Source of the DNA: Gordius sp. MW1
Lineage: Eukaryota; Nematomorpha; Gordioida; Gordea; Gordiidae
DNA length: 64,000 nucleotides
Assembly: GCA_964036665.1 (NCBI GenBank)
Contig: OZ038527.1
Span: 1,798,001-1,862,000, forward strand
Direction of reading: 5' to 3'
This document shows positions 39,301-49,240 of the stretch, piece by piece (position 1 is the first letter of the stretch; the number at the start of each line of letters is the position of its first letter). Position numbers and translations under genes: made by a program. A model generated the notes under the pieces. It saw nothing but the letters and a program-made list of their open reading frames with translations. It searched no databases and was not told where the DNA came from.

Positions 39301-42300
39301 AGCAATCGGTCTTTCATGTCCGTTAAAAAATGTGAAATAACAGCTCCTAAACCTGTTTCGGAAGCGTCGCATGAAATTATAATAGGTATATTATTTTGAT
39401 ATGGAATTATTGTTTTATCTGTTGAGATTAAGTTTTTTATATTGTTAAATGCCTGTTTTTCTGTTATAGTCCAATTCCATTTGACTTTAGTAGATGTTAA
39501 TTTATACAAAACTGAACTTTTAGATGCAAATTTGGAATAAAACTTCCAAGATAGTTAACTAGACCAAGGAATGATTTTAATTCTTTGCGATTAGTTGGTT
39601 CTTTAAATTTTTTAATTGCCTCCACCTTATCTTCACTAGGGTGAATGCCATTTGCATCTATTGTATGGCCCAAAAATTTAACAGATTTTTTGAACAATTG
39701 TAATTTGTTTAGGGACGTTGTTAATCCGGCATTTTTAATTAAATTTAGTGTTTCTAGTAAATTTTTATTATGATCTTCCTTGTTTTTTCCACTTATTATA
39801 ATATCATCCATAAAAACACTTACGCCTTTTAAGCCTTTGAGCAAATTTCTCATATAACGGTGAAAAATTATTGGCGCTGTTGTTAAACCGAAAGGAAGCC
39901 TTAAATATTGAAAATACCCTATATGTGTGGCTATGTTTAACAATTTTGAACTTTCCTCCGAAACTTGTAATTGCAAAAATGCATCTTTTAAGTCAATAAT
40001 CGAAAATATTTTACCACCCGATATTTCATTCGCGACGTCCTTGAACGTTGGAAGAAGATCGTTATCCTTTGATAAATACTTATTTAACGTCACTCTGAAG
40101 TCACCACATATACGGACGTCACCGGATTTCTTCCTGATGTTAACCGTAGGTGTTGCCCATTTGATTGGAGTTGTGGTTGGATCGATTTTTCGAATAACCC
40201 CTTCACTTTCTAAACGTTCAATTCTCTTTCGATAGCTTGACGCATTGGAAATGGTACCCGTCTCGCCATGTAGCTTATGGGAGATGCTGTTTTTTCTACT
40301 TCAATCACGACTTTAAGGTCTTTAACTTTACCCAATTTTTGACTAAAAACTGTTGGAAACTGTTTAAAAATATCGTCTTCCGTTAAATATTTTTCTTTAT
40401 CGGAAATAACATTTAATTTAATGATTGGTGGAAGTGATAATTTGTATTTAATAATGTGAGGGATACCGAAAATCAAATTTCCTTTACCTTTAATAACATG
40501 TACATCTATGACATGTGATTCATTGTTAACTTCTACCTTGGCACTGCATTTCCCCAAAGTTTGAATTTTGGTTTTGCCATAACCATATATCTCCGAACCC
40601 GGTATTAGTGGTGGCTTTCCTATGCTACGTCACGTTGGTTCATCTATAACTGTGCAAGCGGCCCCCGTATCGAATTGAAACGTATATGGTCTCTCATTGA
40701 TCAAAACATCACCTCCGCTTTTGTTGTCTCGTCTTTGTTTTTGAGAGCGGATATGTCTCTTGGCGGAAAAGGAGGATTGTTTCTTGGAGGAAAAGGAGGA
40801 TTCCACCTGCAATCTCGGGCCAGATGATTTGCTCTTCCACACCTATAACATACGACTTTCGTGTTCCTAAAAGTGCTAAAATTAGGAACATTTTTAGAAA
40901 AATTATTATTCCGATTCCCGAATGTTTTATCCTGTCGTAATTTATTTATATCCAATTCGTTGGACGTTTCACCTTCAATTGATGAAAGAGCCAGCGCTAA
41001 ATTTACGGTTTCATCAAACGTTATGTTACCTAAGGGGTATTTGGCCCTTAATTCAATATTTAGTCTAGGTAATTTGACCCCAAGGATAAAAATATCACGT
41101 AAAATTTCGTCAGTTGGTAAATTATATTTGCATCGGTTTAAAATATTTTTAAGTTTTATTGAAAAATCTATTATACTCTCGCTAGTTCTCTCCAATTTAA
41201 ATAATATTTCTCTGTAATGGTAAATTGAATTTTTATCTGAATATATCCTTATCAAAGATTCCTTTATTTCCTCATAAGTAACATTATCTACCTCCTTAGG
41301 ATATATTTGGCTCCTAATTTTGCTCAAATGTAAACTTCCGATATAAGACAATAATACTATTTTTCTAAAATCTCCTGTAATATTTCTAAGACGAAAAATT
41401 AATTCTGAATGATAAAGATAATCATCAATATTTTTTGTTGAATCATAAGGTGGTATATCTCTAACCCTATCAAGAGAATATCCAAAATCTAATTTGGATT
41501 TTGACCCAATGTCCGGCTTCTTCTCCGTCATCTTGATTGATAATTGCTAGTTAGGTGTGGAAGGGTTTTTCCTCGTCGCCAGTTGTAACGAAGTGGCCGG
41601 GGGTATTGTCCTAAACCATACACTAAATCGACAGAAAGGCACAGAGAGACTCTTTTATTAAATAAACACGGCTTTTTATAGATAACTGCGAGTAATAATT
41701 ATAAAGAAGGACATACATAATCAAATAAGAGATACCAAGTACGGTGTAAACTAAGGTGTATTCAAATGGCTACGAGTATAATCAAATGTCTGTGACCGCG
41801 CTCAAGTATAGTAAAAACGCGTGTATTCAAAAAGGCTACCTTGAATACTACTCCATTACAAAGGCTCACAGTATCTCTCACCAACTTAAAATCTTATTTT
41901 TGTCTTTAAATGTACAATCTGTTGTAACCATAGACTAAATAGACTGCTCATCCCCTTTGTAAAAGTGTTGCCTTTTTTACCGTAATTTTAAAAAGTGTTA
42001 ATGATGAGATTGTTTTACTGTTAGAGAAGGCTAATAAATATATACCCTCTATTAAAATATGAATTTTATAATATACATGGGCGTAGCCAGGTTTTGCATT
42101 AGGGGGGGGGGCAAAACGTTTAAAAGTTTAATTAAAGGGGGGAAAAACATAATTTTTTTTTAATTTTTCAAAGTTTTTGCATTGAAATTTTTTTTCTCGT
42201 AAATTAGGGGGGGGGGGGCCCTGGCTACGCCCATAATATATTTTTATGATTCTATGACTGATAGTGTAATATATGCAATAAATTTACGTTGATGGAATGT

Positions 42301-43073
42301 ATGTTTTTTTAAATGGCGGAAAATTGGTTACACAATTTTTTAATGAATGCCACTTCGATGAGCAGTCTATTAGGCTATAGCTGTAACGAGTCTAGATCTC
42401 GAGAGTTTTTATAACATTTATCGCATTTCTACAAAATTATTGATATAAGACTATTTTCATAACGCGCTGAAAATAATTTAAGATATATGACAAACACAAA
42501 ATTTAAATTTGTAATAGATAAAATTCACAGCTTCGCATGAGTATTAATTTCATTTCAAACGAACTTTGAGCAAAATTTTTCTTTTTAAAACCTGGGAATT
42601 TCATTCAATTTTTACATAAACCATGATGAAATTTAGATTATAAAGGTTGCGAGGAGAGGTTAGAGGGCGCTATCCATTCAAGAACGGGTAATAACGATAA
42701 CGATTCAACTTCCACAACCAGGGCCCGAATGGGTTCGGTTCGGAGAAAGGTTGAAATAGATTTTCAAGACGAATCACCCCTAGATCTAACCGCTTTAAGA
42801 ATTCAAGGATCCGATCCAAGATTAAAAAATCCCAATCCACCAAAAATCACAAATCATCGTTCCATATTGGATCGAAAAGAAGAAAAACAATCGAGTCCGC
42901 ATATAAGAACAGTTGGACGGAGCCCTCCGGAAAATAACGAAGATTCCGAACAAGAATATTATGACGTTCGTGAGAGAAACAAGGAAGACCCTAGGCCAAG
43001 CCGAGAAAATAAGATTCAAATATACTTGGAAGGTGCGTCTGGAGAAAGTTCTTCAAATTCTAGCAATTTTTAA
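33395..43073 (+). CDS. SBK1-like protein kinase, probable pseudokinase, 5 exons
   Basis: This protein resembles SH3-binding-domain kinases (SBK family), whose substrates are poorly known. My exon model is 33395-33697, 34612-35051, 35122-35415, 37082-37320 and 42664-43073, with matching phases (0, 2, 2, 1) and about 561 residues. An acceptor at 42645 would add six residues. The glycine loop TLGNGAMGPIY is at 27-37, the likely VAIK lysine is Lys54 (IVLKC), the catalytic loop VVHCDIRPENVLV is at 143-155 and the APE match YSAPE is at 194-198. Two hallmark motifs are altered: HRD reads HCD with the following Lys as Arg, and DFG reads GFD (174-176). A Trp/Arg-rich segment after the C-lobe (PQRWRWMTPKLSKFFRK) also matches SBK-type kinases. 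The tail from about 300 on is acidic, charged and probably disordered. Intron 4 hosts an antisense gypsy element and two MITEs. Confidence 0.82.
33800..33885. repeat. AATTGCTATGCAATT hairpin repeat, inverted, in SBK intron 1
   Basis: The sequence ATAAATTGCATAGCAAT with adjacent GTTGGACAGGACAAGACCG matches the units at 25598-25920 on the opposite strand. It is only the end portion of the repeat. The rest of intron 1 (33698-34611) also contains a one-ended G-run MITE fragment, ATGGGCGAAGCCAGTG, at about 34193. Confidence 0.55.
35466..35576. mobile_element. Partial TTGTAAAAACGGCT MITE in SBK intron 3
   Basis: The left terminus TTGTTAAAACGGCTGGG and the interior AAATAGACCAAAAATCTTTAG match the family. 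The right end is missing where the adjacent foldback element begins. Confidence 0.55.
35577..36226. mobile_element. Foldback element in SBK intron 3
   Basis: Long imperfect inverted arms face each other. The left reads CCCTAATTAAAATTACTCCC then ACTATAGGAAAGGG and CACTTCACTTTCTC. The right arm, inverted, reads CCCTAATTTAAATTCTC then GCTATAGGAAAAGGG and ACATTTCACTTTTCTC. The interior has a further CACTTTCTCCCTCCACTTAC-type repeat. It has no coding capacity, and the boundaries are approximate. Confidence 0.6.
36296..36972. mobile_element. Possible hAT-like G-run element in SBK intron 3
   Basis: The left end CAGTGGCGGAAATAAGGGGG and the right end, inverted, CAGGCGCGTAGCCAGGA resemble the G-run family. 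A GC-rich block of the CCCGAGCCCGAC family (about 36660-36900) lies inside, perhaps nested. No target duplication was found, so the two ends may belong to different insertions. Confidence 0.35.
37453..37729 (-). repeat. LTR (downstream copy) of the young gypsy element
   Basis: This is the 277-bp long terminal repeat, same length and sequence as 41584-41860. It starts TGTAACGAAGTGGCC on the plus strand and ends ACTCCATTACA. Confidence 0.95.
41584..41860 (-). repeat. LTR (upstream copy) of the young gypsy element
   Basis: This partner LTR would drive transcription on the minus strand, opposite to the kinase gene. I see no difference from the other LTR. Confidence 0.95.
41929..42380. mobile_element. 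MITE, CATAGACT family, copy c, with nested MITE
   Basis: The left end is CATAGACTAAATAGACTGC. The right end, inverted, is CTATAGCCTAATAGACTGC. The interior keeps 'aaatggcggaaa' near the right. A hAT-like G/C-run MITE (42076-42234) is inserted inside, so this copy is the older of the two. It lies just left of the last SBK exon. Confidence 0.7.
42076..42234. mobile_element. hAT-like G/C-run MITE nested in CATAGACT MITE
   Basis: The ends are CATGGGCGTAGCCAGG and, inverted, ATGGGCGTAGCCAGG, the best-preserved termini of the family here. A G run lies inside each end on the plus strand. The flanks share an AATATA-like target duplication. It is 159 bp and non-coding. Confidence 0.8.
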
Positions 43074-43216
43074 GCCCTTTCTCCAACGAACACCTTAGAT
43101 AACCTACCTATTATAAGCTCATGCATAAAATGCCACAAAATTCTCTTTCACCTTTTCCATTGATTTTAAATTATGAAAATAAAAAGCGTTGAAAATTGTT
43201 ATATTTTAATTAAATG

Positions 43217-43371
43217 CATGGGCGTAGCCACCATTGGAATTAGAGGGGGGGGGGCAATAATGATTTAGGGAGGGGCAAAATGCTCATTTTTCGAAATTTT
43301 AGCCATAATTTTAATAAATTTTTTGGATTTAGAGGGTCCATGCCCCCCCCCCACCCTTGGCTAAGCCCATG
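43217..43371. mobile_element. hAT-like G/C-run MITE between SBK and MTRF1L
   Basis: The ends are CATGGGCGTAGCCA and, inverted, CATGGGCTTAGCCA. Flanking octamers ATTAAATG (43209-43216) and ATTAGAAG (43372-43379) agree at six of eight bases. The interior is very close to the copy at 1621-1788. It sits in the gap between the two convergent genes and may lie in either 3' UTR. Confidence 0.78.
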
Positions 43372-43582
43372 ATTAGAAGGGACAAAAACCTATGCGTTAA
43401 TTTTATCCCGAATACAAAAAAATGGTAAAGGTTAGTTTCAAAATAAAATTAAGCTAATAAATTAATAAAATCGGGGTCATTATGACCCCAAATAGGTTCA
43501 AAGCATTCCATCAAAATCGACCATACCAAAATCTGTAAGTTATTTTTTGCTTCTAAATAAAATAATATAGATGAACAACATA

Positions 43583-46500
43583 TCAAAAACGCGATATAAT
43601 TTCTCGAAATTTTTGTCGCATAAAATAAGTTTGTAACGAAGTGACTAGATTGTGAAAAGCGGCGCCATTTTTTGGTGCAAAAAAGTTTTTCAAATCGTGA
43701 AAGGATTGACCGGTCCTATGGTCCGTTATCCTATCTTGTGGAAAATTGTATGTGCGAATCTTTTCCGAACGAGCTAATGTTCCTATGAATCACAAATGAA
43801 ATTCAAAATTTTATTTTAGCCTAATATAAAAATAAATTTCCAAAAATTCAGCGTTTTTTTAATTACCTCGTTGACTTTTTCTCGTATCTTGAGTTTTGTT
43901 AAATTGCTCCAAGTTACGCATCGAGCTCAATTTTTCTTTCAGTGCCCGTAATGCCCTTTCCTTATTAACAATTTGAGACCTTTCCTCTTGTCTTTCTACC
44001 ACAATACCTAAAAAGCATAAAGCGTAAAGAAATAAATAATATAATGCAAGAAGTCTAGATTTAGCATATCTCTTATGTTTTTTTTAAGAAATAAAGTTTT
44101 TTGATATATATCTAAACATAATATTAAATACTATAATTATATAATAATAACAATATTAAAAAACATTATATGAGTATTATGTCTTCATCTTCCTCTTTTA
44201 GAAGAGGCCAGGAATCCAAAAAAATTGACATTATATTTTGCGATTAAAATTGCTACTGATTGTATCAATAAAAATGCGAGGGAATATTTAGAGGGAGGGG
44301 ATCGCCTGCCCATTTCTTTGAATAAAGCCAACGCCGTTTTTAACTATTTAAATGGATGGAAACTTAAATGCTTAAAGACCGTCAAGCATTAAGAATCTAC
44401 AATTCAAGCGGATGGTGGAATAGATATATAAATCCAAGGGGATGGATAAAAGCTGGATGTTTAAATTAAGTGATTTACCAGAAGTTTTAGTCTGTAAGGC
44501 AAAAAGTATGAGCCAATACAACATGTGGGCTTTATGGAGATGAGAATGGTAAGATGGCTGTTGGAAATAAGCAGGAAGAACAACGCAACTATGAAATAAG
44601 GAGTAATCTAAGTAAATGAAGACAAAGCTTGTGGCAAACAGACTTATAATGCTATGGTCAAGTAGAGAGAGCCCGCGTCGGAAAGAAAACAGAGAGGATA
44701 GGAAATGTAGTTATATAAAGACAATTATGGAAATTAATGTTGAAGGAAGGACTGACCAACAAAATAGGCGACATACAGTCATAGATAATAAAAAAGTAAA
44801 TGCAAGACTTTAATCAAGTTTAGGTTGTAAAAAAAACTCGAAGGCTGTGTCTAAAAACTGAGATTCATGTCTCACATATTCAATAACGATTTAGCTTGAT
44901 AAAATAAACTTATTAGTATACATTATAAAGATTTAAATATAATATTTTGCAGCGCGCAAATCGCGGGCATCAAAATCAAGCGAGATGCAGGTAGCGCTAT
45001 GTTTAAACGCGTATTGGCGCTGCTGTATTTGCATCACTTCTAAATCGCGTATTTAAAAAATGCTGTTTAACAAACTTTTTTAAATTTTCATATCTAGAAA
45101 AAAGGCGAAATAATTACACATTTAAATAAATTTTGAAAAAATTTATAAGTGGTCGAAAAGTGCCTTTAATTAACCGTGTTTATTAACTTATCTCCGGATA
45201 TTTTAACTGAAATTAAATATTTTTCAATGTTATTTATTCGTGTAAGAATCATAAAATGAATTTTAGAGTTATGACAATAATAAAATTTCAGCGTCTACCA
45301 CTAATTCTAAAAGTTCTCAAAACTAATAAAATAATTTCTAAAAATGGTGGAATTAAACCGCTATCTATCAAATTATTTTTATATAACAACATTAAGTCAT
45401 GGCCCAGTCTACAAATAAATAGGATATAAACAAATTTATAGTTGTATTGTAAAAACGGCTAGGTTTTGTTTAGTCGGCCTTTGGTTGAACTACGACTAAC
45501 GGTCGACTGTGTTCAAATTTCGACTAAGCCTAGTGGTTGACTAAGAAAAACAGACCAAAAGCCTTATGTGATTTATGTTTAGTTGACTGAAACCAATGAT
45601 CGACCAAACAAAACTCAGCCGTTTTTACAACGCAAATTTATAATATAAACTATAATACCTGTGGGTATATGAATGATTCGTACAGCACTGTCTGTTGTAT
45701 TAACATGTTGACCACCTTTACCCTGAGCCCTGCAAGTTTCAATTATCAAGTCTTGTCTCAAAATATCGCTATCAACCTTAGCAACGATAAAATAAACTTA
45801 AAATTAATACTTATTTTAATATAAAAATAAACTAAATTCTTTCTTTTATTTACTGCATTGTTTTTGGGGATGACAGATACTGCTACAGTGCTTGTATGGA
45901 TCCTTCCATATTTTTCTGTTTTAGGGATCCTTTGGATTCGATGCACACCAGATTCGTAATGAAAATTTTTAAGTATATCTGCATCCCCAGTTATGTGTGT
46001 ATATGCTTTACGCAAACCCCCTTGTCATATATGTGAATACATGAAAAATGAATAGTTTAATTTATCATATTACCTATATATTAGTTTCTACAAATTAAAT
46101 TATTACTATAATTATATATTTTAATATTGTAAGCCAAAAACGAGTTGGTCAATATCATATGTTATAATAATTTAAAATTGAATCATTATAATCAAAAATA
46201 AGTATGGTTGAAATTATAGTAACAAGATAAATGGAATACTTTATTCTTTATTTATCACACTGATTATTGTTTAAAGTTATTCAATATTAACTTTTATTTC
46301 TTTAATCAAATTTCACAAAAACTAAAGGGCTGGTGTGAGGGTAGAGATAATATATTTTCAGACCGGGGTCAGACTAAAACAAACCAAAAATAGAAACATG
46401 ATTGTGATTGTAAAAAGCAATTTTGCAGGGTTTTAGTTATAAAGCAAAAAATTTGTCAGAAGCGTTTATCTCAAATATTAGATTAAAAAGTATTAATTAA

Positions 46501-47188
46501 ATTATTATTTTATTTGTATAATAACGATAATACCTAGGTCAGTTTCTTCAGACTGCACTAAATTAAAGCCTAGACCAAGATATTCACTATACCCTTCATA
46601 GATTTCTAAAAGTTCATTGACAAACAGGGATGATTCTTGGCCCCCTACACCAGCAGTTATTTCTAATGACAGGCCATTTGTATAGTCAAAATCTTCACCA
46701 TCAATTGATTGTGACTTACTTTTAATATTCTCATATTGAGTAATAGATTGTATTAACTATTAATATATAAGATTACAAAAGTTGATTTACCAAAAAATAA
46801 GCTTATAGATATAATTTTCTATATACCTTTTCCCTAAGAGCATTGATTTGAGCTTCACAGCTCAATTTATCTTCTAAAGCAAGACTGGATAATTCATCAT
46901 TATCATTTTCTAAAAACCAGGTAAATAATATTAATACCAAATACTTGATAAAAACTCAACTAGATCCTTGAAATCTTTTTCTTTGGATTGTAAGCTCTTT
47001 GACAATAAGATCAAATCATTTTTTGATTCGTTTACTAGAAAATTAGATTCATCAGATGTATATTGATTGATCAAGGCTATAAACCTCTTATTTTCGTACG
47101 ACATATCGTCATAAATTAAACGCTTAAATGTCAATGCTAAATATCTATGCTTTGAAATAAGCTGGGTAATAGTTTCGCCTACCCCCAT
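43583..47188 (-). CDS. MTRF1L: Mitochondrial peptide chain release factor 1-like, 7 exons
   Basis: This class I release factor recognises UAA/UAG in the mitochondrial ribosome and triggers peptide release. My minus-strand exon model is 47188-46945, 46909-46827, 46756-46534, 46020-45854, 45776-45659, 44007-43867 and 43773-43583, phase-consistent throughout, about 388 residues and close to the usual length. An N-terminal helical region precedes [14 protein letters not shown]. The codon-recognition PxT motif is PKT at 216-218 within [15 protein letters not shown]. The catalytic GGQ is at 260-262 in [17 protein letters not shown]. The C-terminal block is [20 protein letters not shown]. The segment before it is a few residues shorter than in relatives (no IGSKGR). 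The start is uncertain: MGVGET is not a clear mitochondrial presequence, so an upstream exon may exist. Intron 5 contains a MITE. Confidence 0.92.
44008..45446. other. MTRF1L intron 5, left part
   Basis: This is intronic DNA without a supported gene. A charged 65-codon open stretch (44616-44813) has no recognised family. A GC-richer patch with AGCGCGC, ATCGCGGGC and AGCGCTA lies at about 44950-45050. Nothing else was recognised. Confidence 0.45.
45447..45630. mobile_element. Complete MITE, TTGTAAAAACGGCT family
   Basis: The terminal inverted repeats are TTGTAAAAACGGCT at the left and the inverse AGCCGTTTTTACAA at the right, continuing as GGTTTTGTTTAGTCG against GAGTTTTGTTTGGTCG. It is 184 bp, non-coding and inside MTRF1L intron 5. 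It is the best copy in the window. Others lie at 23408, about 31665 and 35466. Confidence 0.8.
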
Positions 47189-47235
47189 AAATGCGTGAAA
47201 ATTACAGCTGATAAATGAGAGTATGGACAAAAATC

Positions 47236-47411
47236 GGTGCCCTATCAACTCGCCGAAAACAATCTCGCCGAAAAATAATGTCCCCCAGCTAAAAAAAAGG
47301 CCCCCAAGCTTATTAACCCTAACCCATCAACCAATCACAAATTTGGGGACATTTTTTAGCTGGGGGACATTATTTTCGGCGAGATTGTTTTCGGCGAGTT
47401 GACGGGCCACC
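47236..47411. mobile_element. Mutator-like palindromic MITE at MTRF1L 5' end
   Basis: The element runs from GGTGCCCTATCAACTCGCC to the inverse at GGCGAGTTGACGGGCCACC, with long, nearly perfect arms (CGAAAACAATCTCGCCGAAA, AATGTCCCCCAGCTAAAAAA). An exact 9-bp target duplication ACAAAAATC flanks it (47227-47235 and 47412-47420), as is usual for Mutator-like elements. It lies about 48 bp upstream of the proposed MTRF1L start codon, so it is likely in the promoter or 5' UTR. Confidence 0.85.
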
Positions 47412-47488
47412 ACAAAAATCAATATAACATATGCAATCAACTCATCAACTTTCACACATTATATTTTAGGTTAAACCATAGGTTAAAC

Positions 47489-48099
47489 CAGTAGCGTTAG
47501 AGAAGGGGGGAGGGAAGTTTCGGGTTAGAACCCCGCCCCCTCCCCCCCCCCCCCCATTGACAAAAACTTGATTTTTTTTCAAATTATATGGAAAAAATAT
47601 TGATAGGAGTCTTGTGTGTTTTCGCATATAGAACTAATATATTATCTTAATTAATTTGACATTTAATTTTAGATGAAATCTACTAATTTTAACATTATTT
47701 ATACAAAAAATTTATGTCCCGAATGCGTGTTTTCTAATAAGAAGAAATTTAATTCTTAATTATTTCTCTAAAAAACTATCTCAATCTCTAAATTAAACAA
47801 GGAAGATGCTGATACAAGCTAAATTTTAGCAGCGAGGCGAACTTGGGCTTATAATTTTATTTAATGGTCCCGGGCGGAACAAATATTGGTTCTGGTGGGA
47901 AATTTAAGCCTAAAAGACCAATGCAAGTGTTTAGTTTAAACAATGGCCTTAATTAGCGCCAACAGAAAACTTGGAAAGAGCTCTATTTGCGTCTCTGAAG
48001 ATGTTATCAATGCATTTTTGACACCATCGTAGATAATCATAAAAATTATATTGGAAAACTCCCCCCCCCCCCCATGAGGCAATCTTGGCTACGCCCATG
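47489..48099. mobile_element. hAT-like G/C-run element, 611 bp
   Basis: An exact 8-bp target duplication GGTTAAAC flanks it (47481-47488 and 48100-48107). The left end is CAGTAGCGTTAGAG. The right end, inverted, is CATGGGCGTAGCCAAG. G and C runs lie inside the ends, including the phrase 'gggttagaaccc' shared with 13343-13596. It is longer than the other copies but shows no transposase. Confidence 0.8.
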
Positions 48100-48107
48100 G
48101 GTTAAAC

Positions 48108-49240
48108 AGATTATTATAATTGGTAATCAATGTATTATTTTTTATCATGTATCCCAGAGTTGTGGAACTAGTTTTAATTAGTCTGATCGATTAAGGGCCA
48201 ACTTTTTAATCATCATAACTTTATTCACTTACTTTTTTTACGCAACACGAGCCCGTCCAATCCCTTTATTTTCAGGTACCACCATGCCCTTTAACTCTCC
48301 TCATCAGTACAGGAAAATCACCTGTAGAGATTTTCTACAAGTTTTTGCGCGGTGCCATTTAAATCATATCGCTAGATATGACCCGATAATAGAAATTAGT
48401 CTACTAATAAAGGTAGAGATTCGAAGTGATTGACCCTGTCTATTTTTGATAACAAAGCTTGCCATTTTAACAGAGCAACTTTCAAATAAAGTATCACGAT
48501 CTCTTCTTCTCTGTTTTTATTCAATGATAAAAGGCAATGATAGACATTAGGCTTGTTAAGACACCGAGACTTATACCTAATTATTTAAAATTTGCCATAC
48601 GATCGCTATGTGTCCGCGTCCAAAGAGTAGGCGATAAAGTATGCTTTAATTGTATTTAATCAGGGCGGAGAAAGTGGGGGGGGGGGGGTCAAGGGGGGAG
48701 GGCAAAGGAAGGGGATAGAAATGGAGAGGGGGCTCCGTACTCTCCCCGGTGCTCCGACCCTGGAGCCCGTATTTTGTCCTTCGGGCCTGCGCCAAGTTTT
48801 TAGGTAATGTTATTAAAAAACTCGTTCCTACCCATATAAATGTAGTAGATTGGCTTTGCAAATTTATGGGAGGAAGGAAGTGGGGTGGCCAATGTCTATG
48901 AGGCGGGAGGTCTTATATTGTGGTAAATAGTGAAACAATAAACGGGGGTTGTAACAAATACAATTTACATAGTGGGTCAAAATTATTTGTAGTGAACAAA
49001 GGGCACCATTTTTTGCGGGCAGGCAGTACAAAAACAAAAGCACCAGGCTTTGGCCGAGCTAAGAGCAATGAAACAATTTGCAGGCTTAATATTTGAAACA
49101 AATAATGATTAATAATAATGTTAGAACGTATAGGAATAATATTTAAAAAAACAGCTAATTTTTAGCAATATTGGAATCACTTACAATGTGAGTCCTACCG
49201 AATAATGATAAAACGATTTGTTAATCTTTAAAATCACATC
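48108..49240. other. Intergenic region
   Basis: No gene is supported. A purine-rich block with a G13-type run (48661-48735) begins CAGGGCGGAGAAAGTGGGGG, resembling one end of another G-run hAT element. No matching right end was found. Confidence 0.4.

Larger units (their letters stand above)
37453..41860 (-). mobile_element. Young Ty3/gypsy LTR retrotransposon in SBK intron 4
   Basis: The element is 4,408 bp, antisense to the host gene, flanked by a 4-bp target duplication AAGG (37449-37452 and 41861-41864). Its two 277-bp LTRs look identical by eye and begin TG and end CA, so the insertion is recent. Next to the upstream LTR is a primer-binding-like TGGCGACGAGGA. Next to the downstream LTR is a purine tract. 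Parts in order on the minus strand are gag with a CCHC zinc knuckle (about 41.5-40.7 kb), protease (about 40.7-40.6 kb), reverse transcriptase (about 40.2-39.5 kb), RNase H (about 39.5-39.0 kb) and integrase with an H2C2 finger and DDE core (about 38.9-37.9 kb). It is structurally complete, but the coding sequence is interrupted about four or five times. Confidence 0.95.

Noticed and set aside
44616-44813. A charged 65-codon open stretch in MTRF1L intron 5.
   Set aside because: A vague likeness to LINE linker sequence only. No conserved motif supports a gene.
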